Assembly: GCF_028993555.1 (NCBI RefSeq)
Contig: NZ_CP118611.1
Coordinates: 421,001 to 485,000, forward strand
DNA from: Ensifer adhaerens
GTDB lineage: Bacteria; Pseudomonadota; Alphaproteobacteria; Rhizobiales; Rhizobiaceae
Direction: 5' to 3'
Length of the DNA: 64,000 nt
A program made the position numbers and the translations under genes. Of this stretch, positions 35,932-43,592 are shown one piece after another. The notes under the pieces are model-generated. The model was given only the letters and a program-made list of their open reading frames with translations, searched no databases and was not told the DNA's origin. Numbering within the stretch: position 1 is the stretch's first letter; every line of letters starts with the position of its first letter.

Positions 35932-36870
35932 ATGGCGAACACAACGCGCAAATGGACCCGTGAAACCTGGCCGATCGCAGCTGCGATGATCCAGTATCCG
36001 AACGTGATGGCGGACGGCAGTTCGGTGCAGGATCAGTCTGTCGAACAATGGGCCGAAACGCTGGCCGACGTCGTCGATGCCGGGTTCACCGAACTCGACC
36101 CCACAGACAGCTGGATCCGGCTCGCTGACCTTTCGCCGGCACGACTCGACAGTTTCGTCAAGCTCACCCGCGACCTAGGACTCACCATGCCGGCGATCTC
36201 GACCTCGCGGCGCAGCGTGATCGATCCCGAGCATGGTGACGCGTACCTCGCCTACGGGCACAGGGTCATTGAAACCGCAGCGGCTATCGGTGCGGACTCC
36301 GTTTCTTTCGGCTTCTTTGGCCCGCTGACCGACGCGCAAAAGAAAGCGCTCTGGTTCTGGACGGTCGACGGCGTGAAGAACCCTGAGGATCCCGCCATTT
36401 GGCAAAAGGCGGTTCAGCGTATTCGGGAGCTCGGCCGTCATGCGGAGGAACTCGGAATCGAGCTGGCGCTCGAAATGTACGAGGATACCTATATCGGCTC
36501 CGCCGACAGTGCCGTGCGCTTCGTCACCGATGTTGGATTGGCGAATGTCGGCATCAATGCGGATCTCGGCAACCTCGTTCGCCTGCACCGTCCGGTCGAG
36601 CACTGGCAGCAGATGATGGCCAAGGTCGCGCCATTCGCGAAGTACTGGCACGTCAAGAATTACTACCGCACCGAGGACGAAACGTCGGGCCTAGTAGTCA
36701 CGCACCCGGCGCCACTGGAGTTCGGTGTGATCAATTACCGCGCCGCGATCCGCATGGCGCTTGCCCATGGCTTCAACAGCCCGTTTCTCTGCGAACATTA
36801 CGGCGGCGACGGTCTCTCCGTCAGCGCCGCCAATCGGGATTATCTGAGGCGCATCCTGCCTCGCGAATAA
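35932..36870 (+). CDS. TIM-barrel sugar-phosphate isomerase/epimerase-like protein
   Basis: A 312-residue xylose-isomerase-like (AP endonuclease 2) barrel. Candidate metal ligands on the strand ends are the Glu in LALEMYEDTYIG, the Asp in GINADLGN, the His in YWHVKNYYR and the Glu in FLCEHYGGDG. Members isomerise or epimerise ketoses, or decarboxylate 3-oxo sugar acids (as OiaC does with 3-oxo-isoapionate to give erythrulose). Next to a DhaKL kinase that last chemistry is attractive but unproven. GAGGAGAG precedes the ATG; the kinase gene starts 13 bp later. Confidence 0.82.
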   Translation: MANTTRKWTRETWPIAAAMIQYPNVMADGSSVQDQSVEQWAETLADVVDAGFTELDPTDSWIRLADLSPARLDSFVKLTRDLGLTMPAISTSRRSVIDPEHGDAYLAYGHRVIETAAAIGADSVSFGFFGPLTDAQKKALWFWTVDGVKNPEDPAIWQKAVQRIRELGRHAEELGIELALEMYEDTYIGSADSAVRFVTDVGLANVGINADLGNLVRLHRPVEHWQQMMAKVAPFAKYWHVKNYYRTEDETSGLVVTHPAPLEFGVINYRAAIRMALAHGFNSPFLCEHYGGDGLSVSAANRDYLRRILPRE

Positions 36871-36883
36871 GGGAAGAGACGCG

Positions 36884-38602
36884 ATGACCACAATCTTTGA
36901 CGCACCGGAAGAATTTGCGACGACTGCGCTTGCCGGCTTCAGCTCGATCTATGCACGCAACGTCCGTCTCATGAAGGGCGGCGTCGTTCGCTCGACCAAG
37001 GTGCCAAAGGGCAAGGTCGCCGTCGTCATCGGCGGCGGCTCCGGACACTATCCCGCCTTTGCCGGCTATGTCGGTCCGGGCATGGCGGATGCGGCTGTTG
37101 CCGGCGATGTCTTCGCCTCTCCCTCGACTGCGGCCGTTGCCCGCGTCTGCCGCCAGGCTGATCAGGGCGGTGGCGTGCTGCTCGGCTTCGGCAACTATGC
37201 CGGCGACGTGCTCAACTTCGGTGTCGCCGCCGAACGCCTGCAGGCCGAGGGCATCGACGTGCGTATCGTGCCGGTGACGGACGACGTTGCCAGCGCCTCG
37301 GCCGAAACACCGGCCAAGCGCCGCGGTATCGCCGGCGACCTCGTCGTCTTCAAGATCGCGGGTGCTGCAGCCGAAGCCGGCCTCAACCTGGATGAGGTCG
37401 AGCGCGTCACGCGTCTCGCCAATGACCGCACCGTGTCTTTCGGCGTCGCCTTTGGCGGCTGCACGCTTCCGGGCGCCAAGGCGCCGCTCTTCACCGTGCC
37501 GAAGGGCGAGATGGCGCTTGGTCTCGGCATCCACGGTGAGCCGGGCGTCAGTGAAGAAAAGATGGTTTCGGCAAGCGAGTTCGCCAAGCTTCTGGTCGGC
37601 AAGCTGCTGGCCGAACGCCCGACGGATGTTCGCAAGGTTGCGCCGCTTTTGAACGGTCTCGGTTCGACCAAGTATGAAGAGCTCTTCGTCCTCTGGGTGG
37701 CGATCGAAAAGGAACTGAAGGCGGCGGGCCTCGAGATCGTCGATCCTGAATGCGGCGAATTCGTCACCAGCCTGGACATGCAGGGATGCTCGTTGACACT
37801 GATGTGGTTGAACGATGAGCTTGAGACCTATTGGCGCGCGGCGTGCGATGCGCCAGTGCTGCGCAAGGGCACGATCATCGCATCAGAGCCCGCGACCGAC
37901 GAGATCAAGGATGAGGACGGCCCGCAGACCTTCGCTCCCGCATCCGATGCTTCAAAGGCGAGCGGCAAGTGCATTGCCCGACTGATCGGCGAGATTGCCG
38001 AAGCGTTGAAGCAGGCGGAAGACGCACTCGGCCGCATCGATGCCTTCGCTGGTGATGGTGACCACGGCCAGGGCATGCGCCGCGGTTCGGCCTCAGCCGA
38101 CGAGGCGGCAAAGACGGCGGTCGCGGCTGGCGCCGGCGCTGCAAGCGTCCTGGCGGCTGCAGGTGATGCCTGGGCGGACCGCGCTGGCGGCACGTCCGGT
38201 GCGATCTGGGGCCTGTTGCTGCGTTCGTGGAGCAACGCCTTCGACGACGAGAGTGCGCCTTCGGACGCCGCCATCGTCGATGGTGCACGCCGCGCACTAG
38301 ATGGCGTCACGCGCCTCGGCCGCGCGCGCGTCGGCGACAAGACGCTCGTCGATGCGCTGGTGCCGTTTGTCGAAACGCTGGAGCGCGAGTTTGCCGCCGG
38401 CAATCGCCTGATCGAAGCGTGGAAGGCTGCAGCCAGGGCCGCAACCGAAGCGGCCGAGGCAACCTCCAGCCTGACGCCGAAGCTCGGCCGGGCCCGCCCG
38501 CTCGCCGAAAAGAGCATCGGCCATCCGGATGCCGGCGCAGTGTCGCTGGCGCTGACGGCACGTGTTGCCGACGGGTTCCTGACGCAAGCTGCAAAGGCCT
38601 GA
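36884..38602 (+). CDS. DhaK-DhaL fusion, ATP-dependent dihydroxyacetone/erythrulose-type kinase
   Basis: A 572-residue fusion of the substrate domain DhaK (about 1-335) and the nucleotide domain DhaL (about 360-572). H217 in LGLGIHGEPG is the residue that binds the ketose carbonyl as a hemiaminal; GGGSGHYP at about 50-57 shapes the same pocket. D386, D391 and D393 in DAFAGDGDHG hold Mg-ATP. The fusion uses ATP directly. Substrate may be dihydroxyacetone or L-erythrulose (LerK-like); the sugar-acid context favours the latter. Start ATG 36884 with a GGAAGAG site. Confidence 0.9.
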   Translation: MTTIFDAPEEFATTALAGFSSIYARNVRLMKGGVVRSTKVPKGKVAVVIGGGSGHYPAFAGYVGPGMADAAVAGDVFASPSTAAVARVCRQADQGGGVLLGFGNYAGDVLNFGVAAERLQAEGIDVRIVPVTDDVASASAETPAKRRGIAGDLVVFKIAGAAAEAGLNLDEVERVTRLANDRTVSFGVAFGGCTLPGAKAPLFTVPKGEMALGLGIHGEPGVSEEKMVSASEFAKLLVGKLLAERPTDVRKVAPLLNGLGSTKYEELFVLWVAIEKELKAAGLEIVDPECGEFVTSLDMQGCSLTLMWLNDELETYWRAACDAPVLRKGTIIASEPATDEIKDEDGPQTFAPASDASKASGKCIARLIGEIAEALKQAEDALGRIDAFAGDGDHGQGMRRGSASADEAAKTAVAAGAGAASVLAAAGDAWADRAGGTSGAIWGLLLRSWSNAFDDESAPSDAAIVDGARRALDGVTRLGRARVGDKTLVDALVPFVETLEREFAAGNRLIEAWKAAARAATEAAEATSSLTPKLGRARPLAEKSIGHPDAGAVSLALTARVADGFLTQAAKA

Positions 38603-38945
38603 CGTCGCCAAACCTGCGATCGGGCGCCGACAGGTCCGTCCGATCGCAATCTCTCGCGTGCAAGTGCCTCTCACCGGGCCGAATCCTTCGCCCGCGAGCG
38701 CGGTCGCCCTCCGTATTTGGGCGATGCAAACTCAGCCAGGCGTGCGCTCGGCGTGGCTTTTTCAACACAATCTCTGGTCATCGTTGGGAAAACCCCACCA
38801 ATTTTCTCGGCTAACCAAAGCCTGCCATGGAATTGCCCGAAGGCAGGCTATGGCTTTGTTTTCCTGCAGCGTGCGCAATGTGCTTGAGTTCGTGTGCCGC
38901 CGGTCAAATGCCAATCATTTCTGACGTTCCGAGAAGGAGACAAGA
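38603..38945. other. Intergenic stretch after the DhaKL gene
   Basis: 343 bp with no credible gene. Two dyads fall here: TGCGATCGG/CCGATCGCA (38615-38623 with 38640-38648), just past the kinase stop, and AGCCTGCC/GGCAGGCT (38819-38826 with 38842-38849). The rest should hold the promoter of the DUF992 gene. Confidence 0.6.
38816..38862 (+). terminator. Terminator-like nested hairpin
   Basis: AGCCTGCC/GGCAGGCT, or alternatively CAAAGCC (38816-38822)/GGCTTTG (38852-38858), followed by TTTT. The two pairings exclude each other. It lies 214 bp after the kinase gene, so it could also be a leader structure of the DUF992 gene. Confidence 0.45.
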
Positions 38946-39470
38946 ATGAAAAAGAGTTTTGCCGTGAAGGTGTCCGCAGCGTCTCTGGTTCTCGCTGGCG
39001 CGATGGCCGCAAACGCAGCCGATCTCGCGATTGTCCAACCGCAACCTGAGCCGGACACCAGCAATGGCGTCAAGATCGGCTATCTCGATTGCAACATCGC
39101 CGGCGGCGTCGGCTACGTGCTCGGCTCCGCCAAGGAAGTCGATTGCGTCTTCCGCTCGACGATGGGAGCTGAGGCTTCCGACCATTATTCGGGCGCCATC
39201 CGCAAGATGGGCGTCGATGTCGGCTTCACGACGCAGAGCCGTCTGATCTGGGCCGTGTTCGCGCCGACCGCCGGCTACCACCGCGGCTCGCTCGGTGGTC
39301 TCTATCAGGGCGCAACGGCGGAAGCGACCGTGGGCGCCGGCATTGGTGCCAACATCCTCGTTGGCGGGACCTCCGGTTCAATCCATCTGCAGACCGTCAG
39401 CTTGACCGGCCAGATCGGCCTCAACCTTGCCGCCACCGGCACCTCGATGACGCTGACGGCCGTCAACTAA
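38946..39470 (+). CDS. Secreted DUF992 protein
   Basis: A 174-residue protein with a signal peptide (MKKSFAVKVSAASLVLAGAM, cut near residue 24) and a DUF992 domain. Typical parts are GVKIGYLDCNIAGGVGYVLGS, the second Cys in KEVDCVF, RKMGVDVGFT, LGGLYQGATAEATVG and GGTSGSIHLQ. Two cysteines may form a disulphide. The family is common in rhizobia; its role is unknown, and it should sit in the periplasm or outer membrane. AGAAGGAG is upstream of the ATG. Confidence 0.85.
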   Translation: MKKSFAVKVSAASLVLAGAMAANAADLAIVQPQPEPDTSNGVKIGYLDCNIAGGVGYVLGSAKEVDCVFRSTMGAEASDHYSGAIRKMGVDVGFTTQSRLIWAVFAPTAGYHRGSLGGLYQGATAEATVGAGIGANILVGGTSGSIHLQTVSLTGQIGLNLAATGTSMTLTAVN

Positions 39471-39482
39471 AGTCGATTGGTC

Positions 39483-39511
39483 AGCCCCGTTGCACCTCCC
39501 ACAACGGGCTC
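39483..39511 (+). terminator. Hairpin after the DUF992 gene
   Basis: AGCCCCGTTG pairs with CAACGGGCT (one bulged C) around a 9-nt loop, 13 bp past the stop. A second larger fold (AAAGGCA at 39534-39540 with TGCCTTT at 39563-39569, enclosing the palindrome CACCGCGCGCGGTG) follows and may finish the job. Confidence 0.5.
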
Positions 39512-39659
39512 CACAAGACCTGAGGTGACAACAAAGGCATCGTACGCTTTCACCGCGCGCGGTGCCTTTGCATTTTGATCTGTTGCCATCAGCAGATTCG
39601 CGTTTAAGGAAGGCGGCCAGGAGTTATGCCGCCAGAGGGCCGAGCATCGAGGGGTCGGA

Positions 39660-40256
39660 TTGAAGAAAAGCCTTTGCCTGGGCGTTGTAGCCCTTTGCCT
39701 CGCATCCGCACCTCCGACCGCTTTTGCAGAGTGGCAGGCGGTCGAGAAGGAAGCGCCCTACGTAATCTCTGGACAGACCGGCGCGGAACTTTATGCCTCG
39801 ATCGGCGAACGGGGGCCGAAGGCGGGGATGGGCCGGGCGATCGCCCACACCAATTTCAAGCTGACCTGGACGCGGAAATACGAGGAACAGGGCGGCGCCT
39901 GCGTGCTGACGACCGCAAAGCCGAAGCTGATCATCACCTATACGTTGCCGAAACCGGCAAGGTCTCTGCCGTCAGGTGTCCGCGAGAACTGGGAAGTCTT
40001 CATCGACGGCGTGCGCAAGCATGAACTCGTGCATGGCGACTTCATCAAAGAGATGGTGCGCGCGATCGAGCAGGCGACACTGGGGCTGACGGTTCCCGAC
40101 GACCCTAAATGCCGCAAGATCAGGACAGTAATGACCGAGCGCCTCGGCGCACTCTCAAAAACGCAGCGGCAGCGCAGCCGTGATTTCGACCAGGTCGAGC
40201 TGACTGCCGGCGGTAACATTCACCAGTTGATCTTAAGGCTGGTGAACGGGCCGTAG
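39660..40256 (+). CDS. Secreted DUF922 protein, putative zinc protease
   Basis: A 198-residue exported protein from a TTG start (39660) with GAGGGG just upstream. Signal peptide of about 23 residues (ends TAFA). The DUF922 domain carries an HExxH motif in RKHELVHGDF at about residues 120-129, which suggests a zinc-metalloprotease-like site, and two cysteines (in GACVLTT and DPKCRKI). Activity has not been shown for the family as far as I know. Faces the phn operon tail to tail. Confidence 0.78.
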   Translation: MKKSLCLGVVALCLASAPPTAFAEWQAVEKEAPYVISGQTGAELYASIGERGPKAGMGRAIAHTNFKLTWTRKYEEQGGACVLTTAKPKLIITYTLPKPARSLPSGVRENWEVFIDGVRKHELVHGDFIKEMVRAIEQATLGLTVPDDPKCRKIRTVMTERLGALSKTQRQRSRDFDQVELTAGGNIHQLILRLVNGP

Positions 40257-40273
40257 CGACGGCCAGTAGCTGG

Positions 40274-40302
40274 AGACGATGCCGAGCAACCCGGCATCGT
40301 CT
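40274..40302. terminator. Bidirectional terminator between the DUF922 gene and the phn operon
   Basis: 11-bp perfect stem (40274-40284 with 40292-40302) and 7-nt loop between convergent genes. No long T-run on either side. Confidence 0.65.
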
Positions 40303-40314
40303 GTTGTCGAAGGA

Positions 40315-40929
40315 CTAGGCGTAACGCACGAGAAATTCTTCCGCCGTCAGTTCGCGGAAATCATCAAGCGCGCGGCGGAGGCGCTGGTGGTCCCAGTCCC
40401 ACCACGAAAGGGCGTCCATGCGCTCGCCGATGCCCTCGTTGAAGCGGGCGCGGATGAGCTTGGTCGGTACGCCGCCAACGATCGTGTAGGGCTCGACGTC
40501 CTTCGAGACGACGGCACCCGCGCCGATAACGGCACCATTGCCGACGGTGACGCCCGGAAGAATCGTGGCGCCGTGGCCGATCCAGACGTCGTGGCCGATC
40601 GTCACCCGGTTCGACCGTCGCCAGGCGAAAAGGTCATGGTCGAGCTCGGTATCGTCCCAATAATTGGGCGCGCGGTAGGTGAAATGGTGCAGGGTTGCCC
40701 GCCAGGTTGGATGGTTGGTGGCGTTGATGCGCACGGCTGCGGCAATGTTGACGAACTTGCCGATCGTCGCGCACCAGATCGAGCCGTCCTGCATGATGTA
40801 GGAGTAGTCACCGAACTCGACCTCGTCGAGCCGAGAGCGCTCCTGGACCTCGGTGTAGCGGCCGAGCGTCGAATTGTTGACGCTCGCCGTCGGATGGATG
40901 AAGGGCTCGAGCCCGAGTTTCTGGCTCAT
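40315..40929 (-). CDS. Phosphonate-cluster hexapeptide acyltransferase (CatB-like)
   Basis: A 204-residue left-handed beta-helix protein. Hexapeptide-type repeats run through GRYTEVQERS, YSYIMQDGSIWCATIGKFVN and VTIGHDVWIGHGATILPGVT-type segments, with the catalytic-type His in NATNHPTWRA. This is the acetyltransferase-like protein found at the end of many C-P lyase clusters. It may acetylate an aminophosphonate or modify a by-product; this is inference. Its start overlaps the phnL stop (ATGA), so it belongs to the operon. phnM, phnN and a DUF1045 gene, common neighbours, are not in this window. Confidence 0.85.
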   Translation of the reverse strand: MSQKLGLEPFIHPTASVNNSTLGRYTEVQERSRLDEVEFGDYSYIMQDGSIWCATIGKFVNIAAAVRINATNHPTWRATLHHFTYRAPNYWDDTELDHDLFAWRRSNRVTIGHDVWIGHGATILPGVTVGNGAVIGAGAVVSKDVEPYTIVGGVPTKLIRARFNEGIGERMDALSWWDWDHQRLRRALDDFRELTAEEFLVRYA

Positions 40930-41633
40930 GCGGCAGCCTTTCGGGGCGAGAAGGCCGATACGTCGAGGATGCGGTCGGCAACCGCGTCGCGCACTTCCTC
41001 ATCATGGAAGATGCCGATCAGCGCCGTGCCCTTGGCCTTTTTCCCGGCAATCAGTTCGACCACGACGGCACGATTCTTCGCGTCGAGCGAGGCTGTCGGC
41101 TCGTCGAGAAGCAGGATCCGGTGGTCGGTGATGAAGCCGCGGGCAATGTTGACGCGCTGCTGTTCGCCGCCGGAGAAGGTGGCCGGCGGCAGGCTCCAGA
41201 GTTCGCGCGGCAGGTTGAGCTTGCTCAGGAGTTCGGCCGCATGCGCGCGTGCTTCCTCGATCGGGGTGCCGCGCGCATGCAAGGGTTCAGCGACGATGTC
41301 CAGCGCCGAAACGCGGGGCACGACGCGCAGGAACTGGCTGACGTAGCCGAGCGTGGTGCGACGAACTTCGAGCACCGTGCGCGGTTCGGCCGTTGCGAGG
41401 TTCACGAGCTTGCCGTCGTGATCCATCAGGATCTGGCCTTCGTCGACGCCGTAATTGCCGTAGAGCATTTTCAGGATCGAGCTCTTGCCAACACCGGATG
41501 GGCCACCGAGAACGACGCATTCGCCCGCTTTGACCGAGAACGAGACGTTGGCGACGACCGGTCGGCGCACGCCATCACGCAGATGCATGGTGAAGCTTTT
41601 TGCGACTTCAGAAACAACGAGAGGAGTTGCCAT
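40926..41633 (-). CDS. phnL: C-P lyase ABC-type subunit PhnL
   Basis: A 235-residue ABC protein: Walker A GPSGVGKSS near residue 40, signature FSGGEQQRVNIARG, Walker B LLLDEPTASLD. PhnL works with PhnGHIM in forming the ribosyl phosphonate intermediate rather than in transport. AAGGAAAG is upstream of the ATG. It is 65 bp after phnK, a gap that holds a palindromic repeat; the next gene overlaps its stop. Confidence 0.92.
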   Translation of the reverse strand: MATPLVVSEVAKSFTMHLRDGVRRPVVANVSFSVKAGECVVLGGPSGVGKSSILKMLYGNYGVDEGQILMDHDGKLVNLATAEPRTVLEVRRTTLGYVSQFLRVVPRVSALDIVAEPLHARGTPIEEARAHAAELLSKLNLPRELWSLPPATFSGGEQQRVNIARGFITDHRILLLDEPTASLDAKNRAVVVELIAGKKAKGTALIGIFHDEEVRDAVADRILDVSAFSPRKAAA

Positions 41634-41653
41634 GGTTCTTACTTTCCTTTGCC

Positions 41654-41696
41654 CATGATCCTGACCGAAAACGGATTTTCACTTTTCGGGATCATG
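41654..41696. repeat. Intergenic imperfect palindrome of rhizobial type (phnK-phnL)
   Basis: CATGATC (41654-41660) with GATCATG (41690-41696), and inside it CCGAAAA (41665-41671) with TTTTCGG (41683-41689), a 4-nt bulge on one side. Motifs such as TTTTCGGGATCATG are frequent intergenic repeats in Rhizobiaceae as I recall. In the mRNA it forms a long hairpin in the only large gap of the operon. Confidence 0.6.
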
Positions 41697-41698
41697 CG

Positions 41699-42475
41699 TC
41701 AGACCTGCAGGATCGAGGAGACGAGGAGCTGGGTATAGGGCTCGCGCGGATCGTCGAGCACGCGGTCGGTCAGCCCCTGTTCGATGACCGCGCCGTCCTT
41801 CATCACCATCATGCGGTGGGAAAGAAGGCGGGCGACGGCGAGATCGTGGGTGACGATGATGGCGGCAAGCCCGAGGTCGTGCACGAGACCACGCACCAGA
41901 TCGAGCAGGCGCGCCTGAACCGAGACGTCGAGGCCGCCGGTTGGCTCGTCCATGAAGACGAGACGGGGGGAGGTGACGAGGTTGCGGGCAATCTGCAGGC
42001 GCTGGCGCATGCCGCCGGAAAACGCGCGCGGTTGGTCGTCGATGCGGTCGATGCCGATCTCCACCCGCTCCAGCCAGTCGCTCGCGGCGGCGCGGATGTT
42101 GCCGTAGTGGCGGTCGCCGACGGCCATCAGCCGTTCGCCGACATTGGCACCGGCCGAGACCGTCATCCTCAGACCATCGGCCGGGTTCTGGTGCACGAAG
42201 CCCCAGTCGGTACGCATCAGGAAGCGACGCTCGGCCTCGCCCATGTGGGCAAGGTCGCGGTACTGGCCATCGCGCATGTGGTATTCGACGATGCCCGAGG
42301 TCGGCATCAGCCGGGTCGACAGGCACGAGAGCAGCGTTGTCTTTCCGGAGCCGGATTCGCCGACGATTGCGAGCACTTCGCCTGGATAGAGTTCGAAGGA
42401 GACGTTGCGGCAGCCGATGCGGCTTCCGTAGAATTTCGAGACGTCGTTCACTTTGAGAAGCGGTACGGAACTCAT
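41699..42475 (-). CDS. phnK: C-P lyase ABC-type subunit PhnK
   Basis: A 258-residue ABC protein: Walker A GESGSGKTTLL near residue 39, signature FSGGMRQRLQIARNL, Walker B LVFMDEPTGGLD, and the H-loop VTHDLAVAR. In known C-P lyases PhnK binds the PhnGHIJ core. Its ATG at 42475 overlaps the phnJ stop (ATGA). A longer frame upstream lies in phnJ and is not used. Confidence 0.93.
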   Translation of the reverse strand: MSSVPLLKVNDVSKFYGSRIGCRNVSFELYPGEVLAIVGESGSGKTTLLSCLSTRLMPTSGIVEYHMRDGQYRDLAHMGEAERRFLMRTDWGFVHQNPADGLRMTVSAGANVGERLMAVGDRHYGNIRAAASDWLERVEIGIDRIDDQPRAFSGGMRQRLQIARNLVTSPRLVFMDEPTGGLDVSVQARLLDLVRGLVHDLGLAAIIVTHDLAVARLLSHRMMVMKDGAVIEQGLTDRVLDDPREPYTQLLVSSILQV

Positions 42476-43350
42476 TCTGCTGCCTCCTTTCGGGCAAGCA
42501 TGTGACCTGCATGGCCGCAGGCGCGGCGGTCTTCGCAATGGTCGGTGTCGGAGCAGACGAACATGCGCCCGCCCTTGTCGTCGAGGATCACCTCGTCGAG
42601 ATAGACGTCCTCGGCGCCGCAAAGTGCGCAGGGCTTGTCGAAGCTCTGGATCTCGAAGGGATGGTCATCGAAGTCGAGGCTGACGACGTCGGTATAGGGC
42701 GGAACGGCATAGATGCGTTTTTCGCGGCCGGCACCGAAAAGCTGCAGCGCTTCCGACATGTGCATCTTCGGATTGTCGAACTTCGGCGTCGGCGACGGAT
42801 CCATGACGTAGCGGCCCTCGACCTTGACCGGATAGGCATAGGTCGTGGCGATATGGCCGTTGCGGGCGATGTCCTCATAGAGCTTCACATGCATCAACCC
42901 GTATTCTTCGAGCGCGTGCATCTTGCGTGTCTCGGTCTCGCGCGGCTCAAGGAAGCGCAAGGGTTCCGGGATCGGTACCTGGTAGACGAGCGTCTGGCCT
43001 TCCGAGAGCTTTTCCTCCGGGATGCGGTGGCGCGTCTGGATGATCGTCGCTTCCTTCGTCCGCGTGGTGACGGCGACATTGGCGACCTTTTGGAAGAAGG
43101 CGCGGATCGAGACCGCGTTGGTGGTGTCGTCGGCACCCTGGTCGATGACCTTGAGCACGTCTTCCGGTCCGAGGATCGAGGCGGTCACCTGCACGCCGCC
43201 GGTGCCCCAGCCATAGGGCATCGGCATTTCGCGCGAGGCGAACGGAACCTGGTAGCCGGGTATCGCGATCGCCTTCAGGATCGCGCGGCGGATCATCCGT
43301 TTCGTCTGTTCGTCCAGATAGGCGAAATTATAGGTGGCGAGGTCGTTCAT
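42472..43350 (-). CDS. phnJ: Carbon-phosphorus lyase PhnJ (radical SAM)
   Basis: A 292-residue PhnJ that breaks the C-P bond of 5-phospho-ribosyl phosphonates to give ribosyl cyclic phosphate and an alkane such as methane. The key residues stand at exactly the E. coli numbers: the radical glycine G32 (IAIPGYQV) and the cysteines C241, C244, C266 and C272 (CALC and CSDTDHC) for the iron-sulphur cluster and thiyl radical. No sign of damage. GAGGG precedes the ATG. Its start overlaps the stop of a small frame in the phnI-phnJ gap. Confidence 0.95.
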   Translation of the reverse strand: MNDLATYNFAYLDEQTKRMIRRAILKAIAIPGYQVPFASREMPMPYGWGTGGVQVTASILGPEDVLKVIDQGADDTTNAVSIRAFFQKVANVAVTTRTKEATIIQTRHRIPEEKLSEGQTLVYQVPIPEPLRFLEPRETETRKMHALEEYGLMHVKLYEDIARNGHIATTYAYPVKVEGRYVMDPSPTPKFDNPKMHMSEALQLFGAGREKRIYAVPPYTDVVSLDFDDHPFEIQSFDKPCALCGAEDVYLDEVILDDKGGRMFVCSDTDHCEDRRACGHAGHMLARKEAAE

Positions 43351-43592
43351 TGCTGATTACCCTCAAAATAGTCGATCGGTGACGGAGCCAAGAATTGAGC
43401 GAGATACTCCCCTGGCTTGTTGTGGCTTTCATCGTTGGTGCCTACGTGGCCAACATATTCAGCGCTAAACCGGGGAAGGACGATGGAGGCGGCGAAGCCG
43501 GTGTCAGTTTCGCCGGAGAGGGCGGAGATTGCGGCGGTGGGGACGGTGGCGGCGACTGAACGTCCGCTGTCCATGTTGGTTTGGATGATCAT
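43347..43592 (-). CDS. Candidate small protein between phnI and phnJ, overlap-coupled at both ends
   Basis: An 81-residue frame, MIIQTNMDSGRSV to YFEGNQQ. Its ATG shares bases with the phnI stop (ATGA at 43589-43592) and its stop shares bases with the phnJ start (ATGA at 43347-43350), the coupling style of the rest of the operon. The sequence is Ala/Thr/Ser-rich at first and has no Cys, Trp or clear helix; I do not recognise it. A competing frame on the plus strand (43395-43559) looks more protein-like, so only one may be real. phnI and phnJ are usually adjacent. Confidence 0.4.
   Translation of the reverse strand: MIIQTNMDSGRSVAATVPTAAISALSGETDTGFAASIVLPRFSAEYVGHVGTNDESHNKPGEYLAQFLAPSPIDYFEGNQQ
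43395..43559 (+). CDS. Candidate small membrane protein with Gly/Asp/Cys tail, antisense within the phn operon
   Basis: A 54-residue frame from TTG at 43395 with GGAG 7 nt upstream. It begins MSEILPWLVVAFIVGAYVAN, one transmembrane helix, then a charged turn (SAKPGKDD) and a tail ending GGDCGGGDGGGD. Small proteins with one helix and a Gly-Asp-Cys tail are widespread in proteobacteria and of unknown role. It runs against the phn operon inside the phnI-phnJ gap, which would make it an inserted gene. It competes with the 81-residue minus-strand frame. Confidence 0.45.
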   Translation: MSEILPWLVVAFIVGAYVANIFSAKPGKDDGGGEAGVSFAGEGGDCGGGDGGGD

